64,000 nucleotides of DNA. Source: Phytophthora quininea. Lineage: Eukaryota > Oomycota > Peronosporomycetes > Peronosporales > Peronosporaceae. Numbering within the stretch: position 1 is the stretch's first letter; every line of letters begins with the position of its first letter. Position numbers and translations under genes: made by a program. This document shows, in pieces, positions 32,026 to 41,513 of the stretch. Below the pieces are notes generated by a model. The model was not told where the DNA came from. It ran no database searches and saw only the letters and a list, made by a program, of their open reading frames with translations. The DNA lies in NCBI GenBank assembly GCA_011947345.1, contig JAAVTG010000043.1, positions 744,001 to 808,000 on the forward strand, written 5' to 3'.

Positions 32026-35000
32026 TCACCTTTGCCGAAGCCAGTGATATTTGGTGTCAATGTGGCGTGAGCGCTGAGTGACAGCCTTGCTTTCAGCCAG
32101 GTGCTGAGCTCCTTGGTTGTCCTCGAACACAGTGATCTGGTCAACTTCCATGCCCAAATCCTTCAAGACCAGGTTGATCCCAATACACTCCTGAACGCCG
32201 CTCCCCATTGCGATGTATTCCGCCTCGGTGGAAGACAGCGTGACCATCGACTGCTTCTTCGACCCCCATTCAATCAGACAGCCATTGTAAAAGATGGCAT
32301 AGCCTGTCACCGATCTCGCACCGCGCTCCACAGCGAATGCAGCATCGCAGTACACAACGAGGCCCTTTTCAGCATTGCTCGTGCACAGCAGGCCAAACTC
32401 TTGAGTGCTGCCTAGGTAGCGAAACACGTGCTCTACGCCCTGCTTCAGACTGTCGGTCAGCGCCTCGATCTCTTGAGCAAGGATCCTCACTGCTGTAGCT
32501 AGGTCCGGTCTCGTGTTGACAGTCAGGTACAACAGTGCCCCGATCGCTGGACGTGGGCGAAAGCTTGTCACTGGCTGTTCCTTGCGGAGCTGATCGCGAA
32601 AACGCTCCTCCATAGGAGTGCGCGCGGGCCTCGCTTTGGCCATGTTGAATTGCTCGAGGATCGATTTCGTGTACTTCTGCTGGCTGATTGTCACTTCGTC
32701 TCCACTTGGCGACCACTGCAACTCCAACCCAAGAAAATAGCTGGCATCTTCAAAGTCATTTACCTCGTACACTGCCTCCATTGCAGCCTTGAATGAGAGT
32801 AGGTCCTCCTCGTGCGTGGCAAACACCAAAATGTCGTCGACATACACCAGGACGATCATCAAGTTGTCATCATCCACGCTGCCCTTTGAGAACAGGCAGT
32901 AGTCAGCTTCTCCTTGATAAAATCCCTGTGACTCCAAGAAAATCCGCAGGTTTTCATACCACGACCTCGAAGCTTGCTTCAACCCATACAACGCCTTGAG
33001 TAAACGCCACACGTGTCCACCAGCACTCTGGTAACCTTCAGCCGGTTCCAGATAGATTTCCTCGTCCAGATCTGAGTTGAGAAACGCAGTTTTCACATCC
33101 AGCTGCATGCGCTTCAAACGCCGCGCTACCACAATCACCAGCACAAGACGAAGAGTACTGTGACGCACCACCGGGCTGAACGTCTCCGTGTAATCTTCGC
33201 CGTATCTCTGACTGTAGCCTTTAGCGACAATACGTGCCTTGTATTTGTCCAGGCTCCCGTCAGCAAGTGTCTTCCTTTTGAAAACCCACTTCGACTTGAT
33301 AGCGGAACGTCCTGGCGGCAACGGTACCACCTCAAACGTCCCGTTTTCAAGGAGACTCTTGATCTCATCGTCCATGGCACACTCCCACTCGCTTCGATCA
33401 TCAGACTCGTTGACTTCATCAAGATTGAGTGGCTCCACACCCAGTGCCCAACTTGAGATGTCATTTGGCGTTAGTTCTTCGTAGATGAACCCGTCCTGCA
33501 CGTTCGTACCATCAAAGATGCTTGGCAAAACACGCTCCTCAACCATCGCACAGACTTCTTCCATCGACAAGTGCGACTCATCGTACTCCAACTTGCGTTG
33601 GCTTGGCCTCGGAATTCTGCTAGACCTGCGGACAGGAGCTGTTGCCTTTTCTCGACGTGGATCTCCTCGCAGTCGAGCTTCCAGGCGAGCTGCTCCCACT
33701 GGTTGGAGACTCCCTGAGGTTGGTTGAGCCGGTGTTTCCATCTCGCTGGGTGCTGGTGCCTCACTGGGTATCATGGCTACATCTTCCTTTTCTTCTTCGA
33801 CTGTCTCGAGACGTGCTGAAGGAGTGCTGCTCACCGCATCAAGCCGCAAGAGATCCAGTTGGGAGCTGATGGTGATCTCCTCAGCATCTTCAGAAGGAAG
33901 AAATTGATCTTCGTAGAAGACTACACTACGAGCTGTGATTGTTTCGCCTGTTCCATGACGCGGAATGAAAACCAAGTATGCACCACCAGTAGCATACCCG
34001 ATGAAAATGCCGTTCCGTGTCTTGGAGTCCAGCTTCTTCCGATGCTCCTTTGGCACCAGCACCTGTACCTTGCATCCGAACACTCGCAAGTTACTGATGT
34101 CTGGCGCTTTCCCAAACAAAGCCTCCATTGGAGTCTTCCCGTCAAGCACCTTTGTTGGGCAACGATTGCGCACGTATCCAGCGCACACAACAGCGTCTGC
34201 CCAGTACGCAGTTGGCAGGTTGGCCCCAATCATCATGGACCGCGCCATCTCGACAATCACTCGATTTCCACGCTCGACCTTGCCGTTCTGCTGTGGACTG
34301 TATGGAGTTGAGAACTCCTGCACGATGTCGTTCTTGTCGCAGTAGGCAGCAAACGCACCACCCGTATATTCTGCTGCGTTGTCTGACTTGATGAACGCAA
34401 CACGATACGTCGGAGCATGCGCCTTCATCTTGGCGATGCAGTCCTTCACAGCATCCAGTTGAGCTTGAGAGCTCTTCTCACGAAGCGGATACACCATGTC
34501 CAGATGAAATGGCTCCACAACGATATTCGCCATGCCAGTAAAGCCATCACGCGACGTCACTTGCATTGGCCCTACATAGTCAATCGCAAGCAAAATCTGG
34601 TTCTTCTTCAGGACACGCTTGTCCTTCGCAGCAAATGGCTTCTGCGATAGCTTGCCGCTCACACACGTTGGGCATGCCTGCTTCACGACGCCTTGCCAGG
34701 GTAACTTCAGCTCTCCCAGTAACTGTTGAACACTCTGCACGTTCAAGTGCCCAAGACGGCAATGCCACGTCTCGACGTGAGGAGCTTCGCTGGTCATCAT
34801 CGCAACGTCTTCGACCGGCTTGCTCACAGCTTCCAGCACATACATGTGACTGAGCTCTCTTGACGCTTGTAGAGTCACTCCATTCGAGGCACGAATGGCA
34901 CAGCCAACTCCTTTGAACTCCACCGTCATCCCACGACGTGATGCGGCACCAACCGACACAAGGTTGCGAGCAAGGCCCTTCACAAAGAGAACCTCTTGGA

Positions 35001-36069
35001 GCACACAGACTTCCTTTCCGTGCTTGTACAGCGGTGCTTGACCCACAGCCGTCGCAACCAAGCTATCACCTGACGCCACCGTGAGAACTCGAGGCTCCTC
35101 CAGCTCACGCACGCCAATCAAATTGTCCATATGCCCCGTCATGTGGCTCGTGGCACCGCTGTCCACGATCCATCCACGTTTGCAGTCTTCCGTCGCATCA
35201 TCGACAGAAAATGCCACACTAGCGGCCTCGCCGCCCTTGCTCTTTGGTAGCACTCGCTCCTTCGGGCAGTCTCGTGCGAAGTGCCCAATCTCTTGGCAGT
35301 TGTAGCATTTGACCTTGGTCATGTCGCGCTTCTTCTTGCCGCCCTTCTTGCCGGCCGCTTGCTCAGCAGAGAAGGCTGCGTTCGACTTGCTTCCACTGTT
35401 CGTTGAGCGACGGTTCTTCTGCTGGTCACGACGAATTGCCTCAGCTTGGCACCGCGTCACCATCGCCTCGAACGTTTGGCAAATCTCTAGCACGCCAACG
35501 AACCCGTTCCACGCAGGCCCCAAGCTCTGCATGAAGTTCTGCCGCTTCTCTTCGTCCGACAAAAGCACGCGCTGCTCTTGAAGGTCACCGATCACCCGCT
35601 TGGTGGTCTTGATATGCTCCGTCATGGAGTCCCCGTCAGCGAGGTACAGACTCATGTACTCTCGCTTCGCGGCACCGACGCTGGCGCTACACTTCACGTT
35701 GTAGGTCAGCCGTAGATGACGCAGCATGGCCAGCGGGTGGTCAAACAGGTACACCTCCGCTGCCAGCTTCTCAGTCAGCGCCGACAGAATGATGGACGAC
35801 GCCATCTTCAGCTTCATCAGCTGGTCGTGCAGTGGTGATAACGGAGCCACAATCCCGGACGTTCCAGCAGCGACTGCCTCGCTGTACACCCTGAGCTTCT
35901 CGGTCTCAGCAGCAAGCCCATCAGCCGACGGCGCCTCTCTTTCCACGTCAGCCCACAGTCCCTTGATCTCGAGGACCAGCTTCACCTGAGCTCCCCACGC
36001 TGGGAACCCAGTTCCGTTGAACTGCTTCAGCTTCGTCGTGAACACCGTGGCCGTAGTCGCGGACGTCAT
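32026..36069 (-). CDS. Copia gag-pol polyprotein (1347 residues, intact)
   Basis: A single frame starts only 4 bases inside the 5' LTR. In order: gag; CCHC knuckle CYNCQEIGHFARDC (about residue 258); protease VDSGATSHM (about 302); integrase finger WHCRLGHLN and CPTC; integrase core with AIDYVGPM, IKSDNAAEY and NGKVERGNR; an LTR-copia RT with VYVDDILVF (about 1050); RNase H with YCDAAFA and the STEAEYIAM motif. No stop or frame break, unlike most elements here. Order PR-IN-RT-RH defines Copia. Confidence 0.97.
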   Translation of the reverse strand: MTSATTATVFTTKLKQFNGTGFPAWGAQVKLVLEIKGLWADVEREAPSADGLAAETEKLRVYSEAVAAGTSGIVAPLSPLHDQLMKLKMASSIILSALTEKLAAEVYLFDHPLAMLRHLRLTYNVKCSASVGAAKREYMSLYLADGDSMTEHIKTTKRVIGDLQEQRVLLSDEEKRQNFMQSLGPAWNGFVGVLEICQTFEAMVTRCQAEAIRRDQQKNRRSTNSGSKSNAAFSAEQAAGKKGGKKKRDMTKVKCYNCQEIGHFARDCPKERVLPKSKGGEAASVAFSVDDATEDCKRGWIVDSGATSHMTGHMDNLIGVRELEEPRVLTVASGDSLVATAVGQAPLYKHGKEVCVLQEVLFVKGLARNLVSVGAASRRGMTVEFKGVGCAIRASNGVTLQASRELSHMYVLEAVSKPVEDVAMMTSEAPHVETWHCRLGHLNVQSVQQLLGELKLPWQGVVKQACPTCVSGKLSQKPFAAKDKRVLKKNQILLAIDYVGPMQVTSRDGFTGMANIVVEPFHLDMVYPLREKSSQAQLDAVKDCIAKMKAHAPTYRVAFIKSDNAAEYTGGAFAAYCDKNDIVQEFSTPYSPQQNGKVERGNRVIVEMARSMMIGANLPTAYWADAVVCAGYVRNRCPTKVLDGKTPMEALFGKAPDISNLRVFGCKVQVLVPKEHRKKLDSKTRNGIFIGYATGGAYLVFIPRHGTGETITARSVVFYEDQFLPSEDAEEITISSQLDLLRLDAVSSTPSARLETVEEEKEDVAMIPSEAPAPSEMETPAQPTSGSLQPVGAARLEARLRGDPRREKATAPVRRSSRIPRPSQRKLEYDESHLSMEEVCAMVEERVLPSIFDGTNVQDGFIYEELTPNDISSWALGVEPLNLDEVNESDDRSEWECAMDDEIKSLLENGTFEVVPLPPGRSAIKSKWVFKRKTLADGSLDKYKARIVAKGYSQRYGEDYTETFSPVVRHSTLRLVLVIVVARRLKRMQLDVKTAFLNSDLDEEIYLEPAEGYQSAGGHVWRLLKALYGLKQASRSWYENLRIFLESQGFYQGEADYCLFSKGSVDDDNLMIVLVYVDDILVFATHEEDLLSFKAAMEAVYEVNDFEDASYFLGLELQWSPSGDEVTISQQKYTKSILEQFNMAKARPARTPMEERFRDQLRKEQPVTSFRPRPAIGALLYLTVNTRPDLATAVRILAQEIEALTDSLKQGVEHVFRYLGSTQEFGLLCTSNAEKGLVVYCDAAFAVERGARSVTGYAIFYNGCLIEWGSKKQSMVTLSSTEAEYIAMGSGVQECIGINLVLKDLGMEVDQITVFEDNQGAQHLAESKAVTQRSRHIDTKYHWLRQR

Positions 36070-36073
36070 AACC
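36060..36073 (-). other. Primer-binding site overlapping the gag start codon
   Basis: Directly after the 5' LTR the minus strand reads GGTTATGACG. Drosophila copia primes from an internal half of initiator tRNA-Met at a site of the GGTTATG type, where ATG pairs with the CAU anticodon. The same GGTTATGA stands after the 5' LTR of Copia element 2. The primer assignment is by analogy. Confidence 0.55.
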
Positions 36074-36383
36074 TGTTGGAAGTTGACTTGGAGGAAGGTG
36101 AGTTGCTGTCGAGGCTCTGCTCAAGATGGCGAATTGAAAAGTGATTGAGGGAGCTTACGAAAAACTAACTACACTGCATGCACTGCCAGACGCCTCATAG
36201 CCACCACGCCAAGCACGCCCCCTTCTCCGCTGGACCCGACGAGCACGGCACGAATCTTCAATGTGCCAACTGCAACTTGCCTTTCACGCTGACCTGTCAT
36301 CTCGCGAAGTCTTAGTCGTCGATGCCGCTGTCGTCACAATTCGGTTTACTCACTCGGGTTCGACGCTCCGCTCTGATCCAACA
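36074..36383 (-). repeat. 5' LTR of Copia element 1
   Basis: 310 bp, identical partner of 31590-31899. It is followed on the minus strand by GGTTATGACG, where the ATG is the gag-pol start. Confidence 0.95.
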
Positions 36384-36742
36384 CGCTAGCATTAGTCTGT
36401 GTCGTGATTCGAGCTGTCACTCTTGAATTTCTCCAGTGCTGCCCAAATCTACTACGTGTCTGCGGATATCCTCGCGTCTGCCGAAGAGATATGCCTGGGA
36501 ATGACCAGCCCCATACAACCCGGGCGCCTGCCTCGCACGATCGTTTCGGAGAGAGCCTCTATCATCCACATGGCTGCCCCGTCTGCCGCGCTTGAACGTG
36601 CTAAAGAGCGGTACATGGCTACATGACTTGCATGCTGCTGTCGTTGCCGCCGGCAAGCACAGGAAGTAAGTACAATAGTATCTCGCTCGCCAATCACTCT
36701 TGAATTTCTCCAGTGCTGCCCAACTCTACTACGAGCACGACC

Positions 36743-37309
36743 ATGCCGACCACCGCCACCTCGATGCTGCCACAGCTGCAGCGCCTGACGCCCGTGGTCC
36801 TCACCCCCACCCACTCGTGCAAGGCCGCCGGCCCCATCTCGTTCCTCGAGACCATCGACCGCGTCGAAATCAACGCCACCGTCGAGCGCAACGGCGTCGT
36901 CTTGTACGTGCTGGACGTCTTCCTGCTGCACCACACGTCGCGCATCCCCACACGAAACGCGCCCGCAGCCTCCGCCTCAAGACCCGACTACCGGATCGAG
37001 CGCCGCTTCTCCGACTTTGCCCAGCTGCGCTACCAGGCCTGGGCCTACGCGCAACGCAAGCACGACGACGGCCACATCTGCAAGTACTGCAGCAAGTACA
37101 TGCACTTCATCCTGTACTCGCTGGCCCAGCCGCGGCTGTACGCCAAGCTGGCGACGGGCGTGGAGCGCCGCAAGAAGCTGCTGCGGAGCTTCTGCGCCGC
37201 CTTCATCCGCATGGCCGTCAGCAGCAAGACCGAGCCGCAGTCGAGGGACGCCGCGTGCGACGGCTGCCAGGCCATCCCGCACGTCGTCGAGCGCTTCTTG
37301 CGGTTGTAA
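36743..37309 (+). CDS. PX-domain-like protein, right-arm copy
   Basis: Same 188-residue product as 26142-26708 with two or three amino-acid changes near the N-terminus (MPTTATSM against MPTAAISM). PX motif YRIERRFSDF, inserted CKYC. The Harbinger element lies 84 bp after its stop, so the 3' untranslated region may be altered. Confidence 0.6.
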   Translation: MPTTATSMLPQLQRLTPVVLTPTHSCKAAGPISFLETIDRVEINATVERNGVVLYVLDVFLLHHTSRIPTRNAPAASASRPDYRIERRFSDFAQLRYQAWAYAQRKHDDGHICKYCSKYMHFILYSLAQPRLYAKLATGVERRKKLLRSFCAAFIRMAVSSKTEPQSRDAACDGCQAIPHVVERFLRL

Positions 37310-37392
37310 AAGTTGTATCTCTCGTCCCTATGAACCGCGTTGAGCGTGCCAAGTACCAAGTAGCATCTCAAGTCTATACACTAACTAGCTAT

Positions 37393-37411
37393 AGAGACCT
37401 TTCGAAGCCCG
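37393..37411 (+). repeat. Left Harbinger terminal inverted repeat
   Basis: Pairs with 40170-40188; first 13 bp identical. Confidence 0.85.
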
Positions 37412-37592
37412 TTTTGTTTTGCGATTGGCGGATAGCGAGCCATAAAAGGGGTGACCTGACGACCGCGTCCTTTCGTTCCCGTCCCGAAATTCGCAAAATC
37501 GGGCGGTTTCGCCCTCCTATCCGAAAAGGCGTTTGGAATAGCGGAACGGTGAGAGGTGACGAATCGCGAATTTCAATCCGATCTTGAATGAT

Positions 37593-38719
37593 ATGTTATT
37601 GGAGGTACAAGATCCCGCGGCAAAAGATTCACTGATCGTTTTGCTTGTCAAGCGCGCCATGGAGGACATTGCTTCCGTCTGGAGGTTCACGTCTTCGTTG
37701 CCACCCTCGCAGGAAACCGCTCTCGGCTCGCAGAATGGTGTCTGTCATGCATGGCGACCGGCAGTGGACCGTCGTAGTCGTCAGCGTAGCGAATCCAGCA
37801 GTGACAGCGAGGCAAGTGGCGCATATGGGAGTGATGGCGGGCACTACGGCGTCGATTTTGGTGCTGCCGACTCAGACTGCGAACGAGGTAGTGCCGATCT
37901 TCCGGAGGTTCCTCTTGCCCAGCCCAGCAATCTGGCTTTCGAGCGTGACAACGACGACGACGGATCTGCTGCAGCTGGGGACGACCAAAGCACTGAGCCG
38001 AAGAAACGCCGTCGATTTGGTCCCTTCCAGGACTACATGCTTGCCGTCCAAGTGAATGTGGATGAGCCATTCAAAGCTAGGCATGGCGAGGTTGGCAAGC
38101 AATGGGATGCGTTGGCCGCGAAGCTGAATTCCAGTAAGAATTTTAACATGCACGCGATTAAAGGAACGACAGCCAAAAACCGCTTCGAGACTCTGCTGGA
38201 GAAGCATGAGGTTTGGGAGAGTCAATCTGCACGCAAATCCGGCACGAACGAGGAAGAAGACGATTACATCGTTCTCATGACCGAGTTGAAGACCAAGGTG
38301 AGTGACCACGAAGCGGCAACGGAAGAGGAGAAGGAAAAAGAGCAAGAAAAGAGCACGAAAAGGTTGCATCTGGTGAGGTTGTGCGAGAGGCTGCAGTTTC
38401 TCGCCTAGGAAAGCGAAATGCAGTCGCAAGTGGAAATGAAGCTGCTCCGTCGAGCAACAAACGGAAGCAGAAGCAAGACGCCGCAATTGCTGGTATTTTT
38501 ACCGAAATCAATAAGCATAGAGCCGACATCATGTCGACCTTTGTTCAGGTGCAGAATTCCTTAGCAGAAAAAGCTGCAGCTGACCGTGCCAAGGAGCTGG
38601 AGAAGAAGCTTCAAATTGAGACTGAACGGACGAAGCGACGGCAGTTGGACCTGGAGTTTGAGAGAGAGCAACGCCAAAAGACCGTGAAGAACAGACCAAG
38701 TTATTGGCACTGTTGTTGA
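37593..38719 (+). CDS. Harbinger ORF1: Myb/SANT-like DNA-binding protein
   Basis: From the ATG at 37593 an acidic region precedes a helical domain around DYMLAVQVNVDEPFKARHGEVGKQWDAL and TAKNRFETLLEKH, which resembles the trihelix/SANT-type proteins that partner Harbinger transposases. A lost A near 38360 links this to the second frame, ending in a long charged coiled coil (KAAADRAKELEKKLQ) that stops at 38719. Such proteins help the nuclease reach the nucleus and the transposon ends. Family assignment is from layout and composition. Confidence 0.6.
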
Positions 38720-38738
38720 AGCGCAACCTGGAGTAACA

Positions 38739-40066
38739 TTACTCATTGCTAGTTCTGCGGGTATGAATCGGAGGTAAGAAGTAATCTCGTAAGGGAGGTG
38801 GTCGGCAGGAAAAATACGAACTGATTTGGTTTCCTCCATCCATGCACGTGGCCGCATTTGTCAGCAGTACGGCAACTCTTACCATGCGTCCAACCGGTGT
38901 CAATAGAATTTTGTGCTTTTTGTTCCAGTCCAAGAACGCCCATTTTCTTTTCACAATACCAAATAGCCACTCGATTGACACCCGAACCTTGCTCATCGCA
39001 ACATTGAACTGCTTCTGGTCTCCGGTAATATCCACAGATCGAAATGGGCTCGTTATGAGCTCGCCCACACCGTATGCGGGATCGCCGTACATGATCACGC
39101 CAAAAGTTTTCAGCACCGGGTGCTGGCTCAGGTAAGGCATGAGTCGGCTTTGAGAGAGCATTGTAGCATCGTGGCGGACACCTTCTACGGGACCAAAAAC
39201 GACATACAGAGACCTGTAAATGCAACAGTTAGTACGCGCAAAATATCATGAGAACACAACTAACTTACCATCAGGAGTGCAGACGCCTTGAAAGTTTAGA
39301 CAATGGCGCCGTTTGTGGCCACTGTAACATGCCTTCTGTAAGTTTTCACCATCTCCGATAGGAATATTGTTAAGCACTCCGTTTACAGTTCGAAACCCCC
39401 TTTGCGTTTGCCAGGACGGCAAATGAAGGCCTTCGTACCGTCGATAAACATCGACACACGCTCTGCAATGTCATTTGTTTTGTCGGATACAGCCCTGACG
39501 TACTCGTCGTGGCGCGATGCATATACACGATCGTTGAAAAATAGAGTGTGCCCCCATTTTTCGTCCAGAAAGCAGTCTGCACAAAGTGTGATTAGCACAA
39601 GTTAGTAGTAGTGCATGTGTTAGCAAGCGCGTACTTACATATATCCGTGATGATACGACTGCATGAAGAATCAGACCGACCAAACTGCTTCCTGACTCTG
39701 GACAGTTTTCCAGGATATGATAGGCGGTAGCAGAGCATTGCCAGCGCCTCCGCGCCCAAAATGCGATCTCCTGCTCCCGAAAAAACACGTGAGGATGCAC
39801 ATGATAACAGACAGCTCGATTAGCTGGGGACACGTAAACCGGAAGTCGGCAAGAGCGTCGGCATCTGGGTACGTGCTGAGGTCAACGCGGACGTCCGGAA
39901 CCAGAGGATATTCTAGCGGGTTGCACTGTTGAACCACCCATGCAGCAGCCATGGATAGTTCCAGGTCGTCGAGCACTTGGAGAAGAGCAATAACAGGGAA
40001 ACACTCGGTCGCTGGGCTCGCCATTTGGCGGCGGATGGTGGATCCTCCCGAAACGATAGTACCCAT
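38739..40066 (-). CDS. Harbinger DDE_4 nuclease (HARBI1-like), interrupted frames
   Basis: Exons must be joined across small introns (for example GTAAGTACG...TGTGCAG near 39645-39580, and GTAAGTTAG near 39260). Recognisable blocks: LAMLCYRLSYP with GRSDSSCSRIITDI; KWGHTLFFNDRVYA; MFIDGTKAFICRPG (first Asp); CYSGHKRRHCLNFQGV; YGDPAYGVGELITSPF (second Asp); VRVSIEWLFGIVKRKW (Glu). Two or three single-base problems (one in a G run near 39397) break the frame. Catalytic residues are all present. Confidence 0.75.
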
Positions 40067-40169
40067 TAGATCCTTAAACCCAAAGGTCGCGCAGCTTCGA
40101 AAGCAAAACTTGCTCGTTTACAGTTTACCGATTGCTGGATCGAGTTCGTTTCCATAAACGATAACCGAG

Positions 40170-40188
40170 CGAGCCTCGAAAGGTCTCT
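40170..40188 (-). repeat. Right Harbinger terminal inverted repeat
   Basis: Reverse complement starts AGAGACCTTTCGA, same as the left end. Confidence 0.85.
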
Positions 40189-40257
40189 TATGTCATCAAT
40201 ATCAACACAACACCCCCGCCGTGAGCATGTTCGATCGCGCGGTGACTTGCTTCCGCC

Positions 40258-41223
40258 TTGCCAATCCACAGCGTCCATCGACAGGCCACTCACACGATCG
40301 ATCCTCCAGTGGAGCTGCTACAGAGCATGAAGAAGCTGTGCGCGAAAGGGAGCGCCTCTCTGTCCGATGTGCTTTCACTCATGTTCTCCCCGCACCGATC
40401 TCTCTACAGATTTCTGGACGAGAGCTCGGCAGTGTCGCTCGGATGCGCGTGCAGAGAGACTCGAAAAGCCATCGCCACGTGGCTGGACGCTGTGGTGCAG
40501 GACGTCTCTCTAGGGAAGGAGGCGATACCAGTCCCAGTGCGGCTAGCAACTCGGAGCACTCGCAGTCGACTGGAGAGACTCTTTCGGCTCATGAACTTCC
40601 TCTACCTCGCGGCGGTGCAATTTCCCCCGACCGTCGGCAACCAGCACAAGCTGCCGGTCGACGTACGCACCAAACAGCAGCAGAGCGACGAGCGATGTCG
40701 TCGAGCGATGCTTGGTCGACAAGTTCAGGTTGCTGTCGCCCCATGCGCTGGCAAAGGATGGGGCGTGTTAGCTGCGCAGGACATCCAACGAGGCGAGTTC
40801 GTGGGCGAGTACACGGGTGAGCTGGTCTCGAGTCGAGAGATGCAAAGGCGCTACCAAAACGAGTACGACCCCAGGGGCGTCAACTACGTGCTGTCGCTGA
40901 GGGAGCACGTGGCGAGGCGAGGCGTCTCCGGTGTCGACTTTGACGTCGTGCGCACCAACGTGGACGCGTCCACCAGCGGCAGCTTGACGCGATTCTTCAA
41001 CCACAGCTGCGACCCCAACCTGGAGGTGGCAGCCGTGTGCGTGGACTCGTACGTTCCGAGGCTGCTATTCTTCACGAGGAAACAGGTCGAGTCTGGCAAG
41101 GAGCTGACCTTCGACTATGGAGCTGGAATCATGCATGCCGGTGGAGAGAGAGATGGTCACGCTGCAGGACACAAGTGTCGTTGCGGGGCAAACGAGTGCC
41201 GCGGATATTTACCTTCCGCTTAG
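40258..41223 (+). CDS. SET-domain protein lysine methyltransferase, intact copy
   Basis: A 321-codon open frame; the first ATG is at 40327 (MKKLCAKGSASLSDV), and an upstream exon is possible. The N-terminus is helical, without a pre-SET zinc cluster. SET motifs: GKGWGVLAAQDIQRGEFVGEYTGEL (SAM binding), RFFNHSCDPNLEV (active-site pseudoknot) and GKELTFDYG; the post-SET zinc site CRCGANECRGYL closes the protein. This fits the SUV39/G9a-like class methylating histone lysines, but the substrate cannot be read from sequence. It is the better of the two inverted copies and lies directly beside the Harbinger insertion, which may replace its promoter. Confidence 0.85.
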   Translation: MPIHSVHRQATHTIDPPVELLQSMKKLCAKGSASLSDVLSLMFSPHRSLYRFLDESSAVSLGCACRETRKAIATWLDAVVQDVSLGKEAIPVPVRLATRSTRSRLERLFRLMNFLYLAAVQFPPTVGNQHKLPVDVRTKQQQSDERCRRAMLGRQVQVAVAPCAGKGWGVLAAQDIQRGEFVGEYTGELVSSREMQRRYQNEYDPRGVNYVLSLREHVARRGVSGVDFDVVRTNVDASTSGSLTRFFNHSCDPNLEVAAVCVDSYVPRLLFFTRKQVESGKELTFDYGAGIMHAGGERDGHAAGHKCRCGANECRGYLPSA

Positions 41224-41513
41224 ATTGACTTACTACAGTAAGAAATCCTGCCCAAGCAGCTTAGCTGCTGCCCTATGGACACGTTCCCACGGTCGCCGCC
41301 CTGCCAGAATCGCCATCAGCTTGTCGCCGGACGAATTTGATCAAGTGCTGTTGCGCTGCATAACTCACGCTTCAAATGCGTTCGGCATTTACTTTGGCGT
41401 GGCATCGGCCCCAGTTTCGCGAACATCACAGGCATGGTTTCCTCTGTCCAAGCAGTGGTGTTCCAATGCCGATTGGTGGGTGTGATTCGGCAATCGACAA
41501 CTCAAGTCTGGCC

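Larger units (their letters stand above)
31590..36383 (-). mobile_element. Intact Ty1/Copia retrotransposon, identical 310-bp LTRs
   Basis: LTRs at 31590-31899 and 36074-36383 read the same throughout, begin TGTTGG and end CCAACA, and are flanked by the 5-bp duplication CGCTA (31585-31589 and 36384-36388). One uninterrupted 1347-residue gag-pol lies between. The left arm of the inverted repeat preserves the uninterrupted site. This is a recent and potentially active copy. Confidence 0.97.
37393..40188 (-). mobile_element. PIF/Harbinger DNA transposon
   Basis: Terminal inverted repeats AGAGACCTTTCGAAGCCCG at 37393 and, in reverse complement, AGAGACCTTTCGAGGCTCG ending at 40188, with two mismatches in 19. 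A 3-bp duplication TAT flanks it (37390-37392 and 40189-40191); 3-bp duplications are typical of Harbinger, though TWA is more usual than TAT. It holds the two expected genes: a DDE_4 nuclease on the minus strand and a DNA-binding protein on the plus strand, converging. Confidence 0.9.
30827..41321. repeat. Right arm of the inverted duplication, with two nested transposons
   Basis: Reverse-complement partner of 24927-27820. It is interrupted at 31590 by Copia (TSD CGCTA) and at 37393 by Harbinger (TSD TAT); in both cases the left arm shows the empty site (ATACGCTAGC and AGCTATGTC), proving both insertions came after the duplication. Confidence 0.9.

Noticed and set aside
24927..41321. The whole inverted structure as one giant foldback transposon
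   Set aside because: The outer ends lack a target duplication and terminal motif, and the arms contain ordinary-looking spliced-type genes; an inverted duplication is simpler.
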